DNA from: JAHEEM01 sp036396795
Lineage (GTDB): Bacteria; Pseudomonadota; Gammaproteobacteria; Steroidobacterales; Rariloculaceae
Length of the DNA stretch: 64,000 bases
NCBI GenBank assembly: GCA_036396795.1
Contig: DASWKF010000084.1
Coordinates: 62,001-126,000 of the forward strand
Direction: 5' to 3'
The position numbers and the translations under genes are program-made. Below are positions 1 to 8,442 of this stretch, piece by piece. Numbering within the stretch: position 1 is the stretch's first letter; each line of letters opens with the position of its first letter. The notes under the pieces are model-generated. The model made no database searches. It was given only the letters and a program-made list of their open reading frames with translations, and had not been told where the DNA came from.

Positions 1-1
1 C

Positions 2-796
2 GCCGGCATCGCGCTATTGCTTCTGTCGCCGGCGGCCCGCGGCAACTGGACCTGGAGATCCTTGCTCGTCGCCGTGCCCTACGCGACGACGTTCACCCTG
101 TTCACGCTCGCGAACAAGCTGACGACGGCGGCGAACGCGATCTTCCTTCAGGACACGGCACCGTTCTACATTCTTCTCTTGAGCCCGTTGCTGTTGGGTG
201 AGCGAATTCGTCGGGTCGATATAGGTTTCATGGCGGCGCTGGTCATCGGCCTCGGCCTGATATTCGCTTCAAGTCGCGAGCCTACGGTAAATGCAGCCAA
301 CCCGGAGCTCGGCAACGTTCTGGCGGCGTGCGCGGGATTGAGCTGGGCACTGACGGTGCTGGGGCTGCGTTGGCTCGCCGTGCGTGCGGGCAGTCATGCC
401 GAAAGTCCGCTGAGCGCGGTCGTCATGGGCTGTTTCCTTGCCTTCGCGATCGGCGGCTGGTTCGGGTTGCCGGTCGAGAGCTCGAGCATTCAGGACTGGC
501 TCATCGTCGTTTACCTCGGAATATTCCAGATTGCGCTTGCGTATCTGTTCATTACCGCCGGTGTGCGGCATGTGCCGGCGTTCGAGGCTTCGTTACTGTT
601 GCTCGTCGAGCCGGTGTTCTCGCCGGTGTGGGTATGGTTGCTGCTCGAGGAGCTTCCCGGTGCCTTGGCGTTGACGGGTGGCGCCTTGGTCATCGTCGCG
701 ACAGCAATCTACGCCGGCCTGCAAGGCCGGGATTCCGCCGAGCTGGCGGCGAAAAACGGCGCGAGACCGCCGGTGCTCGACGTCGAAAGCCGGTAG
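2..796 (+). CDS. DMT-superfamily (EamA) transporter, 5' end outside window
   Basis: The reading frame is open to the left edge of the window, so the true start lies outside it and the TTG at 17 is only an internal codon. The product is an inner-membrane protein with about eight hydrophobic helices. It carries the second EamA repeat, which begins with the segment ELGNVLAACAGLSWALTV and ends in hydrophobic helices around VEPVFSPVWVWLLL. EamA/DMT proteins export small metabolites such as amino acids or take up nucleotide sugars; the substrate cannot be read from the sequence. A short hydrophilic tail follows the last helix. Family assignment is solid, specificity unknown. Confidence 0.85.
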   Translation, partial: AGIALLLLSPAARGNWTWRSLLVAVPYATTFTLFTLANKLTTAANAIFLQDTAPFYILLLSPLLLGERIRRVDIGFMAALVIGLGLIFASSREPTVNAANPELGNVLAACAGLSWALTVLGLRWLAVRAGSHAESPLSAVVMGCFLAFAIGGWFGLPVESSSIQDWLIVVYLGIFQIALAYLFITAGVRHVPAFEASLLLLVEPVFSPVWVWLLLEELPGALALTGGALVIVATAIYAGLQGRDSAELAAKNGARPPVLDVESR

Positions 797-869
797 ACGG
801 GCCGCGACCGCATGCCGCCTCCAGGTCTTTCCGGTATTATCCCCGCCCTGAACGGGCCGGAGAGAGCCG

Positions 870-2021
870 ATGGGCTTCACCACCAAGCAAATTCATGCGG
901 GCGTTACCCCAGATCCGCTGACGGGGTCGATACTCACGCCTGTCTATCAGACGACGACCTACGTCCAGGATTCGGTCGACGAATACCTCGCCAAGGGCTA
1001 TTCCTACTCGCGTAGCGCGAACCCGACGGTACATGCGCTCGAGCTCAAGCTCGCGGTGCTGGAAAACGGCGACGCGTGCACTTGCTACTCGACGGGCATG
1101 GCGGCAATTCAAGCGGTGGTGCAGGCGGCTTTGAACGCGGGGGATCACGCCATCGTGTCCGACGTCGCATACGGCGGGACCTATCGCCTGTGCACCAAGA
1201 TCTACGAGCGCTTCGGGGTCGAGTTCACGTTCGCGGACACCTCCGATCCGCGCGCAGTGAAGGCCGCCTTGCGGGACGAAACCCGCCTGATCTTGACCGA
1301 GACGCCTGCGAATCCGACGTTGAAGCTGACGGACATTCGAGCGATCTCGGCGATCGCCAGCGATCGTGGAGTACCGCATGCGGTCGACAATACTTTCCTG
1401 ACGCCGTATTTTCAGAGGCCCTTGGAGCTGGGCGCCGACATCGTCGTGCACAGCACGACGAAGTACTTCGACGGGCACAATGCCACGGTGGGCGGCGCTG
1501 TAATCACCAAGGACAAGAGATGGGATGATGCGATTCGCTTCGTGCAGAATGCGACGGGCGTGATCATGTCACCCTGGGTCGCATGGCTGACGTTGCAAGG
1601 GATTAAGACCTTGTCCGTGCGCATGGACCGGCAGTCCGCGAACGCGCTCGCCGTCGCCGAGTTTTTGCAGGAACATCCCAAGGTCGTGCGCGTTGCCTAT
1701 CCCGGCCTCAAGTCGTTTCCTCAGCATGAGCTCGCGGCGGCGCAAGCGAGCGGATTCGGGGCGATGTTGTGGTTCGAGGTCAAAGGAGGCGTGGCAGCCG
1801 GCAAGCGGCTCATGGATGCCGTGCAGCTGTGCTCGCTGGCGGAGAATTTGGGATCGGTCGAGACGCTCATCACGCATCCCGTGACCATGACTCACGCCGA
1901 CGTGGAACCGCAGGAACGGGCGAGAGTCGGGATAACGGACGGCTTGGTCCGGCTCTCCGTGGGCCTGGAAGACGTGCAAGACCTCATAGACGATTTGCAG
2001 CAGGCCTTGGAGCGCGTCTAG
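870..2021 (+). CDS. Trans-sulfuration PLP enzyme (cystathionine gamma-synthase/lyase family)
   Basis: A 383-residue fold-type I PLP enzyme of the Cys/Met metabolism family. Visible motifs are the substrate-loop YSRSANPT (about residue 46), STGMAA (74), the ring-stacking Tyr101 in AYGGT, Asp173 that binds the pyridine nitrogen (AVDNTF), and the Schiff-base Lys198 in HSTTKY. Members make cystathionine from O-acyl-homoserine and cysteine or cleave cystathionine to cysteine; motifs alone do not decide between these. It is followed 25 bases later by a second member of the family and lies near a cysteine synthase, so a role in cysteine/methionine interconversion is likely. The ATG start gives the normal N-terminus of the family. 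Confidence 0.9.
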   Translation: MGFTTKQIHAGVTPDPLTGSILTPVYQTTTYVQDSVDEYLAKGYSYSRSANPTVHALELKLAVLENGDACTCYSTGMAAIQAVVQAALNAGDHAIVSDVAYGGTYRLCTKIYERFGVEFTFADTSDPRAVKAALRDETRLILTETPANPTLKLTDIRAISAIASDRGVPHAVDNTFLTPYFQRPLELGADIVVHSTTKYFDGHNATVGGAVITKDKRWDDAIRFVQNATGVIMSPWVAWLTLQGIKTLSVRMDRQSANALAVAEFLQEHPKVVRVAYPGLKSFPQHELAAAQASGFGAMLWFEVKGGVAAGKRLMDAVQLCSLAENLGSVETLITHPVTMTHADVEPQERARVGITDGLVRLSVGLEDVQDLIDDLQQALERV

Positions 2022-2046
2022 CGCCCGGTCGCGCGGCCGGACCACG

Positions 2047-3216
2047 ATGAAGAAAGAAACCAGAGTCATTCATCAGCCGACGATCGTTCTCCCGCAAGGG
2101 AATGAGCCGCTGGTCGGGCCGATCCATCGCTCCGTCAAATACACGTTTCCGAGCCTCGAAGCCGCCCGGACGCCGGAAGCGCGTCTTCATGGTTTCGATT
2201 ACTCGAGGGATGCCAACCCGACGACGCGCCAGCTCGAGCAACTCTGCGCGGAGTTGCAAGGCAGAGAGGATGCCGTCTGCGTGTCGACCGGAATGGCCGC
2301 AGTGTGGCTCACGGTGCTAGGCAATCTCACGGCCGGCGATCGCATCGTGTTCTTTCTCGAGTGTTACCGGCCGATCCGAACCATGATTCGCGAGCGTCTC
2401 GTGCAGCTCGGAATCGAATACGCCATGTTGAGCGTGCACGACCACGACGCCATGGCCGAAGTTTTCGCCGATGAGCGCACCAAGCTGCTGTTGTTTGAAG
2501 CGCCGACCAATCCGATGCTTCAAGTGCCGGATCTGGAAACCATCGTCGGCCTGGCCAAGGCCAACGGCGTCTCGACCGTGCTCGACAATACGTTCGCCGG
2601 CCTGCACAACCACGGGCAGTTCGAGATCGACTTCTACCTCCACAGCCTGACGAAGTACTCGAGCGGACACGGGGACGTCATGGGCGGGATCGTGATCGCG
2701 GATCGAAAGCGCATCGCGAGCCTCAAGCCCTGGGCGATCAATATGGGGGCTACGCTGGACCCGGGGGCCGCCTACTTGATTCTCCGAGGTCTCAGAACGT
2801 ATTTCCTGCGCTACCGGCGACACTCCGATTCCGCGTTGCAGATCGCGCGATACCTGGCGGCGAATCCGCGCGTCGACCGGGTGTTCTATCCGGCGCTGGA
2901 GAGCGATCCGGGTTATCGACTTGCCGGGCGGCAGATGGACGGCTGCGGCGCCGTGTTGAGCTTCAACCTCGCGGGCGACAGGCAGCAGGCGTGGAGATTC
3001 ATCGACGCCCTGCAACTGTTCGCGACGACCTCGAGCATCGGATCCACCGAGTCGCTGGTGGCACCCGTGAGATTGTATTTTGCGCGCGATCTCAGTGACG
3101 ATGAGGTCGAGCGGGCGGGGATCACCGACGGCACCGTCCGGCTGTCCGTCGGCCTGGAGCATCCCGACGATCTAATCGCCGACCTCGAGCAGGCGCTCGA
3201 CAAAGCGTTCAGCTGA
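2047..3216 (+). CDS. Second Cys/Met-metabolism PLP enzyme (cystathionine beta-lyase-like)
   Basis: A 389-residue paralogue of the preceding gene, probably cotranscribed with it. It has DYSRDANPT (residues 51-59), STGMAA (80-85), Asp180 in VLDNTF and the PLP lysine Lys203 in HSLTKY, so it should be catalytically competent. The motif after the ring-stacking tyrosine differs: family members usually have YGGT, here Tyr107 is followed by Arg-Pro (ECYRPIR). This could alter the substrate pocket. Cystathionine beta-lyase or an O-acyl-homoserine sulfhydrylase-type activity are both possible. Family call is secure, reaction is not. Confidence 0.86.
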   Translation: MKKETRVIHQPTIVLPQGNEPLVGPIHRSVKYTFPSLEAARTPEARLHGFDYSRDANPTTRQLEQLCAELQGREDAVCVSTGMAAVWLTVLGNLTAGDRIVFFLECYRPIRTMIRERLVQLGIEYAMLSVHDHDAMAEVFADERTKLLLFEAPTNPMLQVPDLETIVGLAKANGVSTVLDNTFAGLHNHGQFEIDFYLHSLTKYSSGHGDVMGGIVIADRKRIASLKPWAINMGATLDPGAAYLILRGLRTYFLRYRRHSDSALQIARYLAANPRVDRVFYPALESDPGYRLAGRQMDGCGAVLSFNLAGDRQQAWRFIDALQLFATTSSIGSTESLVAPVRLYFARDLSDDEVERAGITDGTVRLSVGLEHPDDLIADLEQALDKAFS

Positions 3217-3230
3217 CGGCCAAGTCGAGA

Positions 3231-3734
3231 TCACAAGTTGACCAAGCGGCCGACGGCGACCAGATGCTGCTGGTAGTAGGGCGTGTCGATGTGCGCGACC
3301 GAAACCGTTCTTCCGGAGGCCGGCGCATGCACGAAATACCGCTGCCCGAGATAGATACCGACGTGGGACAGCTTTTCCTGATCCTGGAAAAAAACCACGT
3401 CGCCGGGCCGAGCATCGGCCAGAGATATCTTCCTGGCGGCGCGAAAGAGCTCTCGCGAGGTTCGCGGAAGGTCGATCCCGGCCTGGCTGTAGCTGTAATA
3501 GACGAGACCGCTGCAATCGAACCCGGCATCGGGAGAAGTTCCGCCGAAGCGATACGGGACGCCGATTTGCCGCCGCGCGATCAGCGCTGCGAGCTCGCCG
3601 TTGCCGGCGCCGCGTGCAATCGACAGGCCCGGCTCGGACGTCTCAACCCGCGATACTTCGGGCCCGGTCGCGCAGCCGAGCAATCCGGACGAGACGATAC
3701 ATAATGCACACAGGCCGAGCCTAATCGATTTCAT
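3231..3734 (-). CDS. NlpC/P60-family cell-wall peptidase, lipoprotein
   Basis: A 167-residue protein with a lipoprotein signal peptide (lipobox LLGC, Cys21) followed by an NlpC/P60 domain. The catalytic triad region is visible: Cys74 in FDCSG, His124 in SHVGIY and a third polar residue His136 in FVHAP. Proteins of this kind cleave peptidoglycan stem peptides, typically D-Glu-gamma-diaminopimelate bonds, in the periplasm. It is convergent with the preceding PLP enzyme gene, ending 14 bases away. The length suits a minimal, single-domain member such as the Spr/NlpC type. Confidence 0.9.
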   Translation of the reverse strand: MKSIRLGLCALCIVSSGLLGCATGPEVSRVETSEPGLSIARGAGNGELAALIARRQIGVPYRFGGTSPDAGFDCSGLVYYSYSQAGIDLPRTSRELFRAARKISLADARPGDVVFFQDQEKLSHVGIYLGQRYFVHAPASGRTVSVAHIDTPYYQQHLVAVGRLVNL

Positions 3735-3846
3735 GGAACGTATTGTTTCTAGTCGACCCTGAACCGGGCGTGAACGGAGGTTGCAGAGACTACCGGCAGC
3801 TCGTCGCTGCGTCCACGCGACGGGTCACAAAACCTGAGCCGAAAAA

Positions 3847-4845
3847 CTAGAGCCAGGGCGGCGGCGGCAGGTTCTTCGCGCTGAGGAACTGCGGATTGTA
3901 GAGCTTGGACTGATAGCGTGATCCCGAATCGCAAAGGATCGTGACGATGGTCTTTCCCGGCCCCAGGGCCTTGGCGAGACGGATCGCTCCGGCGACATTG
4001 ACGCCGCTCGAGCCGCCGAGCAACAGGCCCTCGGCAAGCAGCAGGTCGTAGCAGGCCAGGAGCGTCTCCTCGTCGGGAATTCGGAAGCCGTCGTCGATGA
4101 GCGCATTCTCGAGGTTTCCGGTGACACGGCCCTGGCCGATGCCTTCGGTGATGGAGCTGCCCTCGGATTTCAGCTGGCCGGTCGTTACCCAGCTGTAGAT
4201 CGCCGCGCCCGGTGGGTCCGCGACGGCGGTCACGACTTTCGGGTTCTTGTGCTTGAGGAACTCGCTGACGCCGGCTAATGTGCCGCCGGTTCCGACGGCA
4301 CAAACGAAGCCGTCGACAACGCCGCCCGTTTGCTCCCAAATCTCCGGGCCCGTGCTTTGAAGGTGCCCGACGCGGTTCGCGGTGTTGTCCCACTGATTCG
4401 AATAGAGCACGCCGTGCGGCTCGCTCTTTCGCAGCTCTTCGGCAGCCCGCTCTGCGACATGTACGTAGTTGTTGGGATCGCGGTAAGGGACCGCGGGCAC
4501 TTCCCTGAGCTCGGCACCGCAGAGGCGAAGCGCGTCCTTCTTTTCCTGTGATTGCGTGTCCGGCATGAAGATCAAGGTTCGGTAGCCGCGCGAGTTGCCG
4601 ACCAGGGCCAGGCCTATGCCGGTGTTCCCGGCGGTTCCTTCGACGATCAAGCCGCCGGGCTCGATGACACCGCGCTTCTCCGCGTCGAGAATAATGAATT
4701 TCGCCGCTCTGTCCTTGACCGAGCCTCCGGGGTTGAGGAACTCCGCTTTGCCGAGGATCGTGCAGCCCGTCAGCTCGGAAGCCTTGCGTAACTTGATCAG
4801 AGGAGTCGCGCCGACCGAGTCGACGAAATCTTGCTTGATTCCCAT
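3847..4845 (-). CDS. cysK: Cysteine synthase family protein (fold-type II PLP)
   Basis: A 332-residue member of the cysteine synthase/cystathionine beta-synthase family. The PLP lysine is Lys44 in GGSVKDRA, the substrate loop reads EGTAGNTG, and the phosphate cup is GTGGTLAG. It probably makes cysteine from O-acetylserine and sulfide. The substrate loop EGTAGNTG differs from the classical PTSGNTG of CysK and is typical of a side branch of the family, so a cystathionine beta-synthase activity, pairing with the nearby trans-sulfuration enzymes, cannot be excluded. The C-terminus is proline-rich (PPPPWL). No CBS regulatory domain is attached. Confidence 0.85.
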   Translation of the reverse strand: MGIKQDFVDSVGATPLIKLRKASELTGCTILGKAEFLNPGGSVKDRAAKFIILDAEKRGVIEPGGLIVEGTAGNTGIGLALVGNSRGYRTLIFMPDTQSQEKKDALRLCGAELREVPAVPYRDPNNYVHVAERAAEELRKSEPHGVLYSNQWDNTANRVGHLQSTGPEIWEQTGGVVDGFVCAVGTGGTLAGVSEFLKHKNPKVVTAVADPPGAAIYSWVTTGQLKSEGSSITEGIGQGRVTGNLENALIDDGFRIPDEETLLACYDLLLAEGLLLGGSSGVNVAGAIRLAKALGPGKTIVTILCDSGSRYQSKLYNPQFLSAKNLPPPPWL

Positions 4846-4925
4846 GCGTTTCTCAGGGTTTGCTTTAGGCGCCGGGCGGTAGGTCGGAGCCGGTATTGTA
4901 CACTTGCATCGGATCGCCTCGAAAA

Positions 4926-5258
4926 GTGCAGCTCGTGTCCGAGATAGGTTCTAAACCACTGGTCGGCGTCATCAGCGATCATCGCGTGCTCGGGGGCGTT
5001 TCCTGGCATCTGCTCGAAGAGCATTATTTGACGGTCCTTGCACGGGTCGCAGGCGTCGTGCCGGTGGCGATCCCGGCACTGGGCTTGGGCGCCGATCTCG
5101 ACGCGCTCGTGCAGGAGATCAATGTCGCGCTCGGCGGCTCGCTGCACCAGGATCTGGAGCTTGCCGGGTTCAACGGGCATCGTGATTCCGCAGCGGCGAT
5201 CTTTTCGGCCTTCGCTGACGCATGCAACGGCGACGGGGCGTCGGGAGGCGATGACTGA
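4926..5258 (+). pseudogene. Remnant of a PuuD-like gamma-glutamyl-GABA hydrolase
   Basis: An open frame of about 110 codons that aligns by eye with three separate pieces of a class I glutamine-amidotransferase-like peptidase (C26, PuuD). The N-terminal strand is KPLVGVISDHRVLGG through DLDALV. It jumps directly to QEINVALGGSLHQDL, which in intact proteins follows the catalytic-cysteine motif, and then from GHRDS to a segment (IFSAFADAC) resembling the extreme C-terminus. About 60 and 85 residues are missing, including the nucleophile Cys and the His/Glu pair. Both deletions are in frame. GTG codons at 4926 or 4935 could start it. It may still be translated, because the next gene starts within its stop codon. 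An assembly error is possible. Confidence 0.65.
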
Positions 5259-6874
5259 GCACGCATTGCGACGTCGCAGTCGTAGGAGCAGGCCACAACG
5301 GCCTGGTCTGCGCCTATTATCTCGCTCGAGCCGGCCTGCGCGTCGTGGTGCTGGAACGCAGCGAGCAGGTCGGAGGCGCCGCCGTCACCGAGGAGTTCCA
5401 CCCGGGCTTTCGTAATTCCGTCGCGAGCTACACCGTCAGTCTGCTCGAGCCGCGCATCGCGGCCGACATGGGCCTGTTCCGCCGCGGACTGCGCATCCTG
5501 CCTCGGCCGATGGCTAACTTCGCGCCGCAAATCGACGCGCCGGGCTTGGCGCTGCACCATGATCCGACTCGTACGCGCGCGGCGATCGAGATGCATTCGA
5601 GGCGCGACGCCGAGCGCTACGCGGCGTTTCTCGACGAGCTCGCAAGCCTGACTCGCGTCTTGAAGCCCGTGATGCTCGAGCCGCCGCTCAATCCCTACGG
5701 CGGCTGGCGGGAGGCGGGGCGCGCTCTCCAGTGGCTGCGAAGGATAAGGACCCTTGCGAGAGCGAAGCGGCTGGGTGCCGCTTGGAATCTGCTTACGGGC
5801 AGCGCCGGTGGCTGGCTAGATCGCTGGTTCGAGACGGATATCCTCAAGGGCGCACTGGGCTTCGATTCCATTGTCGGTCATTTTGCGAGCCCCTACACGC
5901 CGGGTTCGGGCTATCTGCTGCTGCACCATGCCTTGGGCGAGGTCAACGGTGTTCGCGGCGCGTGGGGGCACGCCGTGGGCGGCATGGGCTCGATCACGCA
6001 GACCATGGCCGAGGCCGTTCGCGATCTCGGCGCGGACATTCGTTGCGGAGACGCGGTGCAATCGATCGAGGTCGACAGCCGCGGCGTCGAGCTCGAGACG
6101 AGAGCCGGAGCGCGCTATGCCGCGCGTGCCGTTGCGGCGGCGATTCATCCGCAAATCTTGTTTGCGCGATTGATGCAGCGCAGCGACTTGCCGGCGGATT
6201 TCTACGAGCGGATTCTGGCTTGGCGAAGCGAGTCGGCAAGCTTTCGAATCAACGTGGCCCTATCGGAGCTTCCGGATTTCGCCTGTCTGCCCGGCAAGGC
6301 GGCCGAGCCGCACCACGGTGCCGGCATCTTGATCTCTCCGGCGCTCGAATACCTCGACCGAGCCTACCTGGACGCGCGCAGCCACGGCTATTCCAGATCG
6401 CCGGTGATCGAGCTGCTGATTCCGTCGACGGTGGATCCGTCCCTGGCGCCGAAAGGCGCCCATGTCGCCAGTCTCTTCTGCCAGCATTTCGCGCGTCATC
6501 TTCCCGGGGGACGCAGCTGGGCCGACGCGAAGACCGCCGCGGTGAAGACCATTGTCGATACCGTCTCCGCTTATGCTCCGAACTTCCGCCAGGCAATCGT
6601 CGGCTTGCAGGCGCTCAGCCCGGCTGATCTCGAGCAGCGTTTCGGGCTCGTGGGCGGTGATATCTTCCACGGTCAGATGACCCTCGATCAGCTTTATTGG
6701 GCGCGCCCGGCTCTCGGCTATGCGAGTTATAAATCCCCGGTGCGGGGCGTCTATCTCTGCGGGGCAGGAGCGCATCCGGGCGGCGGCGTCAGCGGCGCGC
6801 CGGGGCATAACGCCGCGCACGTCATTCTGCGCGATCTGACGTCCCGGCGGGGGCTCCGTCGCCCTACTCGGTGA
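5255..6874 (+). CDS. NAD(P)/FAD-dependent oxidoreductase (phytoene desaturase-like)
   Basis: A Rossmann-type flavoprotein of about 539 residues. The dinucleotide-binding motif VVGAGHNGLVCAYYLARAG lies right at the N-terminus, upstream of the first conventional in-frame start codon (GTG 5345). An in-frame stop occurs at 5252-5254, so the only start that keeps the motif is CTG at 5255. This sits 6 bases after a GGGAGG ribosome-binding site (5243-5248) and overlaps the upstream stop as CTGA. The C-terminal FAD-contact region is YLCGAGAHPGGGVSGAPGHN. The family oxidises carotenoid-like or other hydrophobic substrates; the substrate here is unknown. Alternatively ATG 5251 was the ancestral start and one base was gained. 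Confidence 0.82.
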   Translation: MSTHCDVAVVGAGHNGLVCAYYLARAGLRVVVLERSEQVGGAAVTEEFHPGFRNSVASYTVSLLEPRIAADMGLFRRGLRILPRPMANFAPQIDAPGLALHHDPTRTRAAIEMHSRRDAERYAAFLDELASLTRVLKPVMLEPPLNPYGGWREAGRALQWLRRIRTLARAKRLGAAWNLLTGSAGGWLDRWFETDILKGALGFDSIVGHFASPYTPGSGYLLLHHALGEVNGVRGAWGHAVGGMGSITQTMAEAVRDLGADIRCGDAVQSIEVDSRGVELETRAGARYAARAVAAAIHPQILFARLMQRSDLPADFYERILAWRSESASFRINVALSELPDFACLPGKAAEPHHGAGILISPALEYLDRAYLDARSHGYSRSPVIELLIPSTVDPSLAPKGAHVASLFCQHFARHLPGGRSWADAKTAAVKTIVDTVSAYAPNFRQAIVGLQALSPADLEQRFGLVGGDIFHGQMTLDQLYWARPALGYASYKSPVRGVYLCGAGAHPGGGVSGAPGHNAAHVILRDLTSRRGLRRPTR

Positions 6875-7307
6875 CCGTGATCGTGATCCGCTGCGACATC
6901 ACCGGCGGCGAGTGCGGCGTATGCAGCCAGTCTCCCAAGATCAACTGCAGCGTGTGCTGCCCGGGCGGGAGCTCGAGCTCGATTTCGGTTTGTCCGAGTC
7001 CGAAGTGCCGGACCGTGTCGGTCGCCGGCAACGGTATGTCCAGCGGCGGCGGTTCCTCGACGTCGATCAACAGATGATGATGCCCGGTATTGGGCAGATC
7101 GACGCCGGCAGGCGCGATGCCCATACCTCTGAGCCCGAAACGCACCATGAACGGCGAGCGAACGCTGGCGCCGTCCTGGGGTGCCTGGAAATAAACCCCG
7201 GCGCCCTCGGGCGCCGCCCTCCGCGTCGTTTCGCCACTCTCCTGCGCACTAAGGACGCCGATTGAGCCGAAAGCCAGCAGTCCGGTGAGACAGAGTTGTA
7301 TTCGCAT
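6864..7307 (-). CDS. Secreted DUF4399-domain protein
   Basis: A 147-residue protein with a Sec signal peptide (MRIQLCLTGLLAFGSIGVLSA). It contains one DUF4399 domain, recognised by VYFQAPQDGASV, the core NTGHHHLLID and the closing GQHTLQLILGDW...HTPHSPPVMS. The open frame extends further upstream, but the ATG at 7307 is the one that gives a proper signal peptide. DUF4399 has no established biochemical role; the histidine cluster (GHHH) could bind metal, which is inference. Its 3' end overlaps the convergent oxidoreductase gene by 11 bases. Confidence 0.85.
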   Translation of the reverse strand: MRIQLCLTGLLAFGSIGVLSAQESGETTRRAAPEGAGVYFQAPQDGASVRSPFMVRFGLRGMGIAPAGVDLPNTGHHHLLIDVEEPPPLDIPLPATDTVRHFGLGQTEIELELPPGQHTLQLILGDWLHTPHSPPVMSQRITITVTE

Positions 7308-7531
7308 CGGATTTCCCGCAAGGTGGCCAATACGGCCGATTCTAGCAGCTCGTGCTTGAATCTTAACCGTCAACGTCGGTCCCGGTAAGACGTTATGGAA
7401 ATTCGGAGAGGTCGGTGAAGCCGACCGAATCGGCACTGAACTTCTCCCACTTCGGCAGCGACTAAAGCTACACTAGATGCTGGCGGTGGCCGGGGCGAAA
7501 CGACCGTTTCGGGCCTGTCGGGAGATGAGCC

Positions 7532-8428
7532 ATGAGAGCACAGAATATTTTCCTGATCTCGCTGCTCGCAGCGGCAGCCCTTGGCGTGGCTGCCTGCAGC
7601 AATCAACAGACGAGACCGCCGTCGAGCGGCTCGCCGTCCGGGGGTACGCCTGCGCCTTCTGGTGGCATGCCGTCGCCGTCGGGCGGGATGCCGTCGCCAT
7701 CGAGCGGGATGCCGTCGCCGTCGAGCGGGATGCCGTCGCCGTCGAGCGGGATGCCGTCGCCGTCCGGGGATTTGCCGGGGCAGGACGGGCAGCAGCAAGC
7801 GGGCGGCTCACAAGGACAGGAGAGCGGCTCTCAAAGCGAAGACGGTAGCGGCGAAGACGGCGGCAATCGACAAGCGGGCACTCAGCCCGGCGATGGCACG
7901 CAGCAAGACGCAGGCGGCGCCGGGGCCGAGGGCACCGAGGGTGAAGCCGGAGCTGCGGGCCCCGAGGGCGATTGGCCCGGAGAGGCCGGAGCAGGCGGCC
8001 AAGCCGGCACGGCCGGGCAGGCCGCCGGTGCCGAAGAGGCCTTCGATCGCTCGCTGGAGGATTTCGACGACCTCATGGGACAGGAACGCGAGACCATGGC
8101 CCAAACCGGTGTCGGCACGGCCGCCGACGAGGCCCTCGTGGAAGCGGGGTCGATCGGTGGGAGCGCAGGCGAGACCGAGACGGCGACCGGCGAGGAACCG
8201 ACTGGTGGCTCGACCGCGGCCGGCGGCAGCCAAAACAGTGCGGGCTCCGCAGAGATCGAGGGCGTCGGCGAAGGCAACGAGGCCAGACCGCAAATTCAAG
8301 GTTGTAACGATCAAGACAAGGTGGCGCGCCAGCTCTGTGAGGCAGCGACCGAGGAACAGGATCCGTTTCTACGGGCCGCCTTGTGGGACGAGTACAACGA
8401 GTACAAGAGGATCCTAGCGAGGCAATAA
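7532..8428 (+). CDS. Low-complexity lipoprotein with GMPSPSS tandem repeats
   Basis: A 298-residue lipoprotein (lipobox GVAAC, Cys22) with no recognisable enzyme domain. After the lipid anchor comes a stretch rich in Pro, Ser and Gly with five tandem GMPSPS(S/G) heptads, then a Gly/Gln/Ala/Glu-rich acidic region, and a short structured-looking C-terminus (GCNDQDKVARQLCEAATEEQ through YNEYKRILARQ) with two cysteines. The layout suggests a flexible stalk tethering the C-terminal domain to the outer membrane. A GGAG element precedes the ATG. It is the first gene of the rightward array ending near 20,053 and ends 14 bases before the next lipoprotein gene. Confidence 0.8.
   Translation: MRAQNIFLISLLAAAALGVAACSNQQTRPPSSGSPSGGTPAPSGGMPSPSGGMPSPSSGMPSPSSGMPSPSSGMPSPSGDLPGQDGQQQAGGSQGQESGSQSEDGSGEDGGNRQAGTQPGDGTQQDAGGAGAEGTEGEAGAAGPEGDWPGEAGAGGQAGTAGQAAGAEEAFDRSLEDFDDLMGQERETMAQTGVGTAADEALVEAGSIGGSAGETETATGEEPTGGSTAAGGSQNSAGSAEIEGVGEGNEARPQIQGCNDQDKVARQLCEAATEEQDPFLRAALWDEYNEYKRILARQ
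7664..7768 (+). repeat. Five tandem copies of a 21-base repeat (protein GMPSPSS)
   Basis: Direct repeats start at 7664, 7685, 7706, 7727 and 7748 with unit GG(C/G)ATGCCGTCGCC(G/A)TCG(G/A)GC. Copies 3 to 5 are nearly identical, which points to recent expansion. It encodes the heptads of the lipoprotein stalk and is likely to vary in copy number between strains. Confidence 0.9.
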
Positions 8429-8442
8429 GCGGGAAGCGAGTG

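Noticed and set aside
7664..7768. Possible CRISPR array
   Set aside because: The 21-base units are adjacent without unique spacers and are in frame within a lipoprotein gene.
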